In this document: positions 1-64,000 of the stretch, piece after piece | Layout of the letters: the number at the start of each line of letters is the position of its first letter | Position numbering within the stretch: position 1 is the first letter of the stretch | From: Paraspadella gotoi | Lineage: Eukaryota; Chaetognatha | Direction of reading: 5' to 3' | NCBI GenBank assembly: GCA_051294375.1 | Contig: CM119263.1 | Location: 9,540,432-9,604,431 of the forward strand | Length of the DNA stretch: 64,000 nt | The notes under the pieces: generated by a model | The model's database searches: none | Seen by the model: the letters and a program-made list of their open reading frames with translations, nothing else | What the model was told of the DNA's origin: nothing | Translations under genes and position numbers: made by a program

Positions 1-705
1 TGAATAGTTAAAAAAATTGAAAGATGTTGCAGCTCAAACCGTTTTGCGACTACTCTGAAAGAAAAAAAATATCTTGGGCAAGAAAGCGAAGGTGGGGGAG
101 ATTCTATGATTAAGCCGTTTTTTTGGAAAAAAAAAAATGTTTTTCGTTTCAAAGATCATCAAGAAATTATCCCAAAAAAATTTGATGAAAATAATCAAAA
201 TTGCTAATGAAGGGAAAGCAAATTTTTTTGAAAATATCTTTTTCATAGAATTGGGAGTTTCGTGACCTAAAAGTAATTTCTTGGCCAAATTTCAATGGAG
301 AAACCGCCTTACCGTTTTGGGCTTGCAACTCTCTCAAATAGGTTCTTTTATTTTTTATATAGTACAAAAAAAAATCCGAAAAAACGATGACGCCTTTGAA
401 AAAATAGTAAAGTGAATACATTTTCGGAATCGTCAGGAGCTCTCCTTTCGAAATCCGAGCTCGGTTTTAGCCAATTATATTTGAATCGATCGTGAATCCC
501 GGACCTTAATAGTTAATGATAGAATTGACAGCTGTTGCTTGAATTGTCTACATCTCTCCTTGCGTTTTTTTTTTATTTTTTTTTTTATTTATCTTTTTTT
601 TTTTGTCTTGACTAAAAGCGTCAAGGCCGTAGTATTCCGTTAAATTAATTAATTAATTCATTTCTCACTCGTTATCTTCTTCAATCTCTCTCTCTCTCTT
701 TCTCT

Positions 706-745
<40 letters not shown>

Positions 746-3209
746 TTTCACGGTCTTTCTCACCCGTGATCTCCAACGATTTCCAGCAAAAGTTTTGAAC
801 GATGGAATTTCCGAAAAACCGTCATTGTTCCCTCCCATACAAATGTTTCGGGTTGCAGACCTCACGAAAATTGTTTTTTACATTATATTAAATGTTATAA
901 TTATTTTTTCATTAAAAATATTTTTTTATCAAAAATACTAATAGTAATAGAAATATAAATTTGCATTTTGCATTTAAAAGATAAAAAGTCCAGAAAATCA
1001 TTTTTTCCCAGCAAGGCATGCATACTAAGGCGTAGTAAAATTTCTAAATTAACTTTAATTTAAAATTCTAAAAGTTGAGGGGAACGAACAACATTATACT
1101 AATGACATTTAATGTAATAAAAAAAATTTTAATAATAAATTTACAATTTAAGCAGGTAGGCCATATTTTATAACTAGCTACTAAAACCAATAAATTGTTA
1201 AAATTTCCAAAACTGTTTTTTTTCTAAAGATTTTTTTGAATTTTTGGTCATTCGTTCATAAAAAGTTGATTAAAAAGAAAATATAACTACTTTTTTGAAA
1301 AGTTCACTTCATTAAGTGGGCCGTCAAAAATTAGAAAAAGATATTTTTAAAGCTGGAAAACAACTTTTATATATTAAAATATAGTTTTTTTAATTTTTTA
1401 ACCACTTTAATTGAAAGAATTTTTTAAAATGAAATTTATATTTTTCCTTTTATCAACTTTTGACGAGGAATCAAATCTTGCCAATTAAAAATTTAAGAAA
1501 AAGCCTATTTTTGAAAATTTTCGATTTTATAAGGATAGGTACTATATATAAATATAAGCCCACTGCGGAAAATTAAAAAACATTAAAATCTAAAATGAAA
1601 TTTTTACAAATTTAATGTTCACTGATGGTTATGTTGTTCAAATGACTTTGTTAGAATTTTTGTATGTCACTTCACTACGCCTTTAATGCATTACATACCC
1701 GCGCCGAGCTGTCTGACGAAGCGAGAATTCATTACTTTTAGGAAAGTAATTGTCCCTCAAATGCTCAAATATGATCAACGTTCTTTTTTTTTGCCTGAAA
1801 CTAAGCGATTCAGAAACAAACTTACACAGCCGATTAAAAAAAAAAAATAAATTTAAAATTGACGTTTTACGCGCCTCAGAAAACAAACACGTTAAAGGTC
1901 TTCTGTCCGCAGATGTAAAAAAAAAAAATGGGGACAAAAATTAAAAACTCGAAAATTATTTTTAAATTAAGTATTTAATTGTCATCACCGTTCAATGAAA
2001 ATGATATGCTCGAGGAACGGCCGGCCATTAGCCAAGCTTAGTCGTTATCCGCCTTCGACAGATAAGGAGATCTCCACTTTTTTCCTACCCTCTATTTCGT
2101 AGCGCCGGCCACAAGGTTTATTCACCTTCTTTCCCAGGCATCGTTGGACGCGAAGCATTTTCTACGCTATTTTCCCTTAGCCACTCTTCAACATCACTCT
2201 TTACAGGATGTCAGGATAACGACGTGTTGACTTTGTATTCACCTAAATCATTATACCCTGGCTGCTCTACCCGATGCTTCTTTTATGCACTTTACCAGGA
2301 CAGACAGATAGATTGCACTCTTTAGCTCTCCAGTCCCCCAGATATGTTTTATTTTATTTTATTTTTATATTTAGTAAATGTTTAAAAAAGGTCGCACCTT
2401 TAACAGCCAAAAGAAGGTGACTCTGCGATGCGACAAGAAACGACGACGACGACGACGCTGACGATGAGCGCAAAGGATTTTGCTAACAAAGCAACCTTTA
2501 AACGAAAATTAACTTGAATTGTTTTTATAAAATTTGTAAATTTCTATTAATGGGTTTTAAAGTTAGCGCAGGATGCGATTTTTTAAAGCTTTTTAAGCAG
2601 GAGGATTTAATCAATGGCTCGTTGAGTTTTTAAAATGTTCGCTTTTCATTGCAAGCAAATTACGTCAATTTCACGTAAGTTATTACTGCTTCACTATTGT
2701 ACTGTCATGGTAATTATCTTAGGTACTACAGTTTACAAATCGAAATGTAACATGAAATAACATATGCGCATTAATAGCTTGTTTTTTATTTCTTTTTTTT
2801 TTTAAACAGCGGTTGGTTTAAAAGTCAGCTCGTTTTGTCACGTATATTCGGAGCGGTTTTGTTCCCTTTTGTCGCGTGAGAATAACAAAACGGGTTTTAC
2901 GTCTCTTCGCCCGGAACGCTTTTAACTTTATAAAAGTGATGGCCTTAAGGTGCAAAGACTTGGTTGCGAATGTGAAATAACATCGGTTCTTGGCTTTAAA
3001 TTTCCGGTTTTAAAAAGTATTGCATTAGTTGGCTTCATATCATCATCATCATCATAATAGAATAAAAATAATCGTCATCGTCTTCATCTTAACCACAATC
3101 GTCTATTCGTCACCGTATCATTATGATCATTCATAATTATTCGTCATGATAATCATCATCATCATCGGCATCAATACAACCACTTTACCAACAACATTGA
3201 CAATGCGCT
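1..3209. other. AT-rich non-coding stretch
   Basis: No gene is supported here. It holds poly-A/T runs, a CT microsatellite at about 686-742, a short GAC run near 2440 and ATC/CAT triplet runs at about 3039-3058 and 3150-3165. Open frames in it are short and low in complexity. If the dynein gene continues to the left of the window, this would be intron. Confidence 0.6.
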
Positions 3210-3420
3210 TCACGAGACTATGGAGGCGACGCTGGAGTAGAAGGGCCTCGTGATGCAGAGAAAGCGATCGAGGGAGACGGCGACGAGAGCAATTGGAGGC
3301 GGCGAGGAGGCCGTTGATGACATCATCTGCCAGCAGGCAGGTGCTGCCTGCGAACGAGTTGCCGCTGCACCGTCACGAGGAAGCGGCTAAGCACATCCAG
3401 TTGTAGAGCCTCCCAAACGC
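3210..3420 (-). pseudogene. Rhodopsin-like GPCR fragment, broken
   Basis: Read on the minus strand behind a good acceptor (pyrimidine-rich, then CAG), the sequence encodes AFGRLYNWMCLAASS, a stop, then a Cys-containing stretch GSTCLLADDVINGLLAAS and, after a frame slip, IALVAVSLDRFLCITRPFYS. This looks like the end of TM2, the first extracellular loop and TM3 of a class A GPCR: the TM3 cysteine, the conserved Ser and a DRF motif in place of DRY are spaced as expected if two bases are missing at the slip. A second stop closes the fragment. No other TM exons were recognised nearby. It is either a decayed fragment or an exon damaged by sequence errors. The family call rests on motif spacing only. 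Confidence 0.5.
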
Positions 3421-3716
3421 CTGGTAAGGAGAAGGAGGAAGGATGAAGGGCGAGTGGGATCGGAGTTAGATTGTTCAGATAGTCCCTGTGTGGAAGGCAT
3501 GCCTCTTCTTTTCTTTCCCTCTCCTTTTTCTTATCTTCTACATAAAAAATAGACCCTCGGAAACCCGTAAAACGGTGTTTCTCGTCACGAAAGAAACAAT
3601 ATCGAATCATTTACAAGTTTTAAATACTCCCAATCTCACATAGGAGCAGGGAAAATGGCTAAACTGTTCCGAAAGAGGTTGAAACATCTTTCACAGATTT
3701 AACTAATCTCTCTCTT

Positions 3717-3741
3717 NNNNNNNNNNNNNNNNNNNNNNNNN
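3717..3741. other. Assembly gap (25 N)
   Basis: Run of 25 N after a CT-rich stretch. The same gap length occurs at 11509 and 22992, which suggests a fixed-size scaffold join. Confidence 0.95.
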
Positions 3742-4566
3742 CGTCGGAGGCGGTCGCCGTTTTTAACTCCGACATGGTCGTGGCACTGAAAATGACGGAG
3801 ACAACGAGGTGGCCAACGGATTCCATGATTTGAACATGTCACTCGTTCAAGTTTCGTTGTTTGTACAATTTAGAGTAGGATTTCGTCTTTAAGCCATCGA
3901 TTGAAAAAAATAATTTGGTACGCAATATGCAATATTCCGCTAATGATTGTTTTCGTTTTTCAAAGTAAATCTTCTGAGTGACAGTTTTTCTTGCATCATG
4001 ATTTGCGCCTTATTTGACCAAAATGAGCCTCCTGCGTTCGTCTCCATTACGTTTCCTTAATTCGTACCAAACGTTACCAAGCCTTACCCCTTTTCATATC
4101 ATGTTAAATAGTGTAAAATTATTGAAATGTGATCGCATTGTCTGTAAAAAGCTTTTTTATGGACCCGAAATCGATCTCGAATTCATAATTGCCTCAAATC
4201 ATTGTTTTTTTCCGTTATTTTTCCCAGCAAAAATGTTTATTGAAAATTGTTGTCACAACTTTCTATATTTTAATCATTTCTTGCTCCACACAATGTCATG
4301 TTTCGTCATTTGATTCGTGAGTCGTGACATGAAAAATAAATGACCGTTAATAACCAATTAATTGTAAGAACAATGAAAAAACAAACCGAGACAGCAATAG
4401 CTTATCGAGGATTTTTTTCTTATCCTAATATAAATTAATTTTTAAATTTTTTTTTCCCAATTTTTTTTCCTATTTTTTTTTTTAAACGCATATTGTCTTA
4501 GTTCGTGTCGATTCTTTTTGACCGTTCATAGTCGATCGCGAATTGAAATTTGCTTTTCCCACCAAA
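3742..4566. other. Non-coding stretch upstream of the F5/8C gene
   Basis: AT-rich, with poly-T runs at 4446-4484. The 99-codon open frame beginning at 4014 is rich in F, L and S and shows no domain, so it is not called. The stretch presumably contains the promoter and 5' UTR of the gene starting at 4567, but no clear TATA box or other site stands out. Confidence 0.4.
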
Positions 4567-5395
4567 ATGTCCAACATCGTGAAAGGCGGAAAGCCCATTG
4601 CCAGCTCACACCAAAACGCGTCGACGGTGGAAGCCAAAGCCTTCACGGGACTTCAAGGTTTAGTAAAAATGTAATGTATATAAATTAATCAATATCTAAT
4701 TACGACAAACTCATGAAAGGCAACTATTGGGCCAGCAAAGAACTTCGTGAGACACAAACGAAAGAGAAAACTATAGACGAGTGGATTGGCTACGAGTTTC
4801 CCTCGCCCCAAGTCGTTAAAAAGTAAAGCGATCTGGATAGAAAGGTTACGCGTTCGCTTCTCAAATTATCATTAGCTTTTTATGTAGTCTCAATTAAGCG
4901 AGCTGTTAGATAATTTGATTTGGGTGCAATTGAGGAGTGATAGCGAAAGGTTGAGAGCGTAACGTTACATTTCCTAATCCCTATCGTTTTCCCAGGTTCT
5001 CTTTCAAAGGAGATCCCGTGAAGGAGCTCAACGCTCCCACCTCCTACACCTTCGAAGGATCGAACGACGGGAAATCCTGGAAAGTTTTGTTCAACGTGGA
5101 GAAGGGAACGGATAAGGGAAAAGAGTTCAAGACAGCGACCGAGGTTCTTCCGGATTTTTAAAGTGGTTCGACCGAGTCACTCGGAATTACGCAGAGTACC
5201 TTATTCGTCTCACAACCACGCCGCCACCGGGGATTCCCGGTCCCTCACTCGTCCCTTCAGGTCCGAACTCACGACGTCGAAAATACGGAGGAGTTCAAAT
5301 TCTACCGCCTTCACGTCACCAACAACGGGAACTCGAAACAGGGGCGTGGCGCCGGATACATCGCGGTCGCCGACTTTCAAATGTTCGCCGGTTGA
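4567..5395 (+). CDS. Small F5/8 type C (discoidin-like) domain protein
   Basis: Four exons are supported: 4567-4657, 4720-4822, 4996-5143 and 5261-5395. All phases agree and give 158 residues. The product is essentially one F5/8 type C (discoidin) domain: exon 2 reads NYWASKELRETQTKEKT and then IDEWIGYEFPSPQVVKK, exon 3 reads SYTFEGSNDGKSWKVLFNVE, and exon 4 reads FKFYRLHVTNNGNSKQGRG followed by YIAVADFQMFAG and the stop. These match the strands SSQ..A..NYWAS, WIGYEFxSPQVV, FEGSNDGxSW and the closing YRLxVTxN...A.FQ of the fold. There is no signal peptide, so an intracellular lectin-like or scaffold protein is more likely than a secreted one. Small intracellular discoidin proteins such as NR2C2AP are one possible relative. 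Introns are short (62, 173 and 117 bp). The ligand is unknown. Confidence 0.85.
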
Positions 5396-6025
5396 GGAAA
5401 AATGAGCCGAAGGAAAAGAAGGGGACGCAGAGAAGGAAGATAATTATTTTTTTTTATAACGGGTCGTCGTTAAAAGAAACGGCTTCGTTCCTGGCGACGC
5501 GGACGAAAGCGTTCTTCTTCTCAAACATCGATGTGTAAACTAAAAAATTAACTTGGTGTTTTACTCGACACAGTATATTTTATTTCAAAGCGATATAAAA
5601 AGCATAAGATAGATTTAGCAGTTCCCTTCTTATACGCAAAAAAAGTCAGTTTGAGGTTGGCCCGAGGGATCTCAACTTTCCTTTTGATTGGTTTTAGGAG
5701 CGTTTGCTTTGTTTTTGCTTCCGCTTTGTTTTCGCTTTATTTCTTTCTTTTTTTTTCTTTTTTTTTATAATTTCGGTCTTTTTCCCATCGTAAACGTAAT
5801 TACAGATACCCAAGGATGAAACCGGATTGAAATGATTCTTTTCTTTGGGAGGGAAGCTTAAAGTTAATTAAATTGTTTTTTTTCTATGATATGGGGAAAA
5901 TAGATGAGAAATCAGGAAAAACAATAAATAAAGAAAAAAATAAGAATGGAAAGAAAACGTTTTAGGTAACTTTAATTTGAAACGAAAATCCCTAAAAATT
6001 ACGGTTCGTTAATTTATCTTAAATT

Positions 6026-6057
<32 letters not shown>

Positions 6058-6420
6058 AAAGAAAGAAAGAAAAGAAAGAAGAAAGAAGAAAGAAAAAGAA
6101 AGAAAGAAAAAGAAGATGAAGAAAAATGAATGAAATGAATGAATGAATGAATGAATGAATGAATGAATGAATGAAGGTTATAAGGAATAAATAAATGAAT
6201 GAAAATTATGAATAAATGAATGAATGATAAATGTAATAAATGAATGAATGAGTGAATTAATAAATTAATAAAACGAATAAATTAATGAATGAATGAATGA
6301 ATGAATGAATGAATGATATGAAGATAAGAATAAATGAATGAATAAATGAATAAATAAATAAATGAATAAAAGAATAAAAGAAAAAAGAAAAAAAGAAAGA
6401 AAAGGAAGGAAACGGAGGAA
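5396..6420. other. 3' flank of the F5/8C gene and AAAG/AATG microsatellites
   Basis: No gene seen. From about 6010 to 6120 it is AAAG-type repeat and from about 6121 to 6410 mostly AATG/AATA repeat (GAATGAATGA...), running into a gap. A possible AATAAA lies near 5922. Confidence 0.7.
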
Positions 6421-6579
6421 NNNNNNNNNNNNNNNNNNNNNNNNNNNNNNNNNNNNNNNNNNNNNNNNNNNNNNNNNNNNNNNNNNNNNNNNNNNNNNNN
6501 NNNNNNNNNNNNNNNNNNNNNNNNNNNNNNNNNNNNNNNNNNNNNNNNNNNNNNNNNNNNNNNNNNNNNNNNNNNNNNN
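6421..6579. other. Assembly gap (159 N)
   Basis: Run of N directly after dynein exon 45 on the minus strand. The AAA2 continuation expected there (N-A-S-P-A-T-V-S-R in this family) is missing from the window. Confidence 0.95.
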
Positions 6580-61191
<54,612 letters not shown>

Positions 61192-61602
61192 CTGACGAAA
61201 AAAAAAAAGAAATTGTTTGCTTCGATCATGCTGTCGCGGTCGCAGTAAGAAAGCAATCACTGACCTTTTTCCAAAATATATCGCCTCCTCCACTTCCTCC
61301 CTTTTCCTTTTTTTCCCTTTTTTTTTTCTTTTCCCCATTCTTCTCTCCCCCCCCTTTCCTCCTCTCACGCGCCTAAACCGCCCAAACCGCCCGATCGCCT
61401 CGAGGGTTTTTTTTTTCCTTCGTCCCTATGAATAATTCAAACGATCAGGTAAACAAACAAACAAACGTAGCGACCGGAGAAGGAAAAAAAAAGGGCAAGG
61501 CGTCCATAAATTCTCGGTTCTTTTTCTAGATTCTGCTCATCAAAATTCGTATCGCGCGTCGCCCGGTTTCGGGAGAGGCGTAGTCGTCTTCGTATTTCGT
61601 TT

Positions 61603-61634
<32 letters not shown>

Positions 61635-63504
61635 GTTTGGGTTAGACGTTCTTAGCCCGGTCACACCTCGATCAACTTTTCAATTTCGATGACAGCGAGA
61701 AGTGAGAAAAAACTGACGAACGTCAAATTTCCAATAAGAATTAGCAAGATTTGTCAAATGAACTCCGACTGTTTGATGTTAAGACATCAATTGCAAAAGT
61801 TTCTTTGGTTTTTTAATCATTCTTAATATAGTTTTCGTGGAGAAATGTTTCCGCTGTCACTAAAACCTCAACGAAAAAAATTTTAACTAACAGATAAAGC
61901 GTGCTGAACTCTAATTTTGTATAAAAACGAAAACAATGACAACAACAATATACGTTCTACAACAGCATATCGAAAAAGACATTTGTCTAGAATTTCCCTT
62001 TTGTCCCTGAAAATATAGCGAAAACAAAATTGTGAGAGAAAAAGAATCGTCTGCTCGGATTGAATTTGCAGAAACGCCCACAGACTTATTTCGCACATAA
62101 AGCATACGTTCACCTTAGGCTTAAACAATAGACATTAGAGTGGAGCACTCAAGAACCAAAAAAACTTTATGTTGAATAGATTGGTTAATAGGTATGGGAT
62201 AGTATGATAACTAGTATAAAAAATATTTTGTTTATAGTGTGTCTCGGAATTAGAATAAAAAATATAATAGATTTGTAGTAATATTCTTATAAAATAGTAA
62301 ATTATAATTTTTTTTTTTAAATTTTAATAAAGATCAGATTTTTGTAATAAATTAATCAAAAATATGAAATGTGTTATTCAAAAATTCTGGCATCTTCAGC
62401 GTTTATAATGGGAAAAAAGGTAAAAATTCATATCGTTTTTATTCTCTGTTGTAGAAAACTTATAATGTTTAAAATGTTTTAGTCATTTTTGTGTGATCCA
62501 AAATATTAAAATATCATATAACATATTTTATAAAAGTTTCTTAATTTTTATGGTGAATCCAAATCTGTTCTTAAACATAAATAAAAATTATTTAGAAATT
62601 TAACGATTTTTAAATATTAATTATACTATACTGGTATGCCTAAAAAAATTTTTAAAAGATTTAAAATTTATTAATTAATAAGTCATAGGCAGCCAAAAAC
62701 ATAGGTTAATCACTCAATCTTTTCATCACTCCACCCTAATAGACATTACATAAATTTAAGTACGAAAGTTCATGGTACATTTCATACGCTCATTATGAGA
62801 ATACAGAACGTGCTTTAGAAAACTATTTCAAGATTTTCAGTTCATGAGAGCACATACTTTTTTGATTTACTATATTGTAACTTATATGTAACTCGAGAAT
62901 TTACTCTACGCACGAACTCAATTCGCGAGCACGTAACATTTCGCTTTGAACGTCAATCAACTTCACCGTTTTTTGTTTTTTTTTTAGATTCTTTTGCTTC
63001 CAAAGCGAAAAAACTAATTCACTTTATTCTATTGAGCTCTCTCTCTCCCCCTCTCTCTCTCTATCTCCCTCTCTCTCTCTCTCTGACAAAGATGTTAAGC
63101 CCCGCTTTTCTTTCTCAGTATCTGTTTTGTCTGGGTCAAACTCGTCTGGCCGTGAGAGTATGAAGCCATTGGATCATTCAATCTTTGAATCGAATCATGT
63201 ACTAGCGTCTGCCCGTTTGTAACTGAGTTTCTACGGGTTTTTTGATAATAAAACATTACAATTCGAAAACTCTTGTCGTACATTTTGAACGGGAGACGCA
63301 TCGAACGTGCGACCCGAAAGCATAAAGTCAGAAAGAACTTTAGACTCTCTCTCTCTCTTTCTCAAGCTGTCTCTAAGTCTTACATATTCTCTCTCACAAT
63401 TTTCCCGAACGGCGTTTTTTATTACAAAGGTTTTTCGCTTTTTGAGCAAAAAATTCAACTTTCCCTTTCTTCTCTTACTTTGTCTTAATCGACAATTTTT
63501 TTAA

Positions 63505-63510
<6 letters not shown>
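61192..63510. other. Upstream flank of the first dynein exon seen
   Basis: No gene supported. A GTC triplet run at 61603-61632, AT-rich sequence around 62150-62700 and CT runs at 63037-63085. It is presumably further dynein intron. Confidence 0.5.
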
Positions 63511-63549
<39 letters not shown>

Positions 63550-64000
63550 GAGGTCGTTTCCCAAAGTCCTCTCCCACAAACGACCACCCGGTCGCTCGCT
63601 TCAAGGATCCGATCTACAAACTTCCCCAGCGACGCTTCCTCCTTCACCTCCTCCTCCTCCTCCTCCTTTATCTTCAACCCATTCCTCTTCCTCACCCCGA
63701 TTTCCCCTGCTCCTCACCCCAACGATAAAACTCCCTGCAATACGAACTCATCCTTAACAACCAAACAATCTGCTTTAATTATCGCTTCTCGCCCTCAACA
63801 TTGTTCTCCCATTCTCCGCAGTTTTCCCTCGTTTCCCAATCGTTGCCACAAACGTCCCACCCAGCTCGAAGCCATTACATCCATCTTTGACCACCCACGC
63901 TGGCAGCCCCCTCTCATCAACCGCAGCTGCCGGCCTTCTCGAGTCCTGACCAACCCCCCCTCCCGAATACGACCTAATCGAACCACTTGCTGCACCACCT
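63511..64000 (+). other. Long stop-free plus-strand frame at the right edge
   Basis: After a CT microsatellite (63511-63546) one plus-strand frame stays open to the window edge (about 150 codons) without an ATG: SSRSFPKVLSHKRPPGRSLQ, ... NRCHKRPTQLEAITSIFDHP, ... RVLTNPPPEYDLIEPLAAPP. It is rich in Pro, Ser and Thr; C-rich DNA has few stops, so chance is possible. No domain recognised. Confidence 0.25.

Overview
This is eukaryotic, very probably invertebrate metazoan, DNA. Evidence: multi-exon genes with GT-AG introns, an axonemal dynein heavy chain (so a ciliated lineage), a chondroitin N-acetylgalactosaminyltransferase (an animal glycosaminoglycan enzyme), a costars-domain gene, hAT and Tc1/mariner debris, very many CT/GA, TTTC and trinucleotide microsatellites, and ten runs of N. 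I cannot name the species.

Backbone: a dynein heavy chain of the DNAH5/DNAH8 class runs on the minus strand from 61191 to 6580. It covers tail, linker, AAA1 and AAA2 in about 44 short exons (roughly 1,700 codons). Both gene ends lie outside the window or in gaps. Its introns hold other genes: a CSGALNACT-type glycosyltransferase (minus, 48285-52587) inside a tail intron; an unrecognised acidic repeat protein (plus, 41549-43427) inside another tail intron; and a costars/ABRA-like gene (plus, 25796-29516) inside the ~22 kb intron after AAA1. A small F5/8C (discoidin) protein (plus, 4567-5395) lies downstream of the last dynein exon seen, perhaps in a further intron. A broken GPCR fragment lies at 3210-3420.

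The ~22 kb dynein intron is disturbed. It holds a large inverted duplication (arms about 11945-22991 and 23017-29335). The right arm carries an intact costars gene; the left arm carries an indel-riddled copy without its last exon. The left arm alone has a 4.1 kb hAT-type insertion inside a Tc1/mariner MITE, and the empty site survives in the right arm and in a third MITE copy at 58.8 kb. Further left, a 0.4 kb inverted repeat (9070-9474 / 11534-11940) encloses a dynein micro-exon on the wrong strand, which points to a local inversion or a misjoin.

The dynein gene also shows tandem repeats built from its own exon ends: five 20-bp units carrying the splice donor after exon 38 (31402-31501), and five copies of the end of the AAA1 Walker A exon (32632-33660). 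Many donors run directly into GA-rich microsatellites. Assembly quality around 8-30 kb is uneven, so structural claims there need read-level support.
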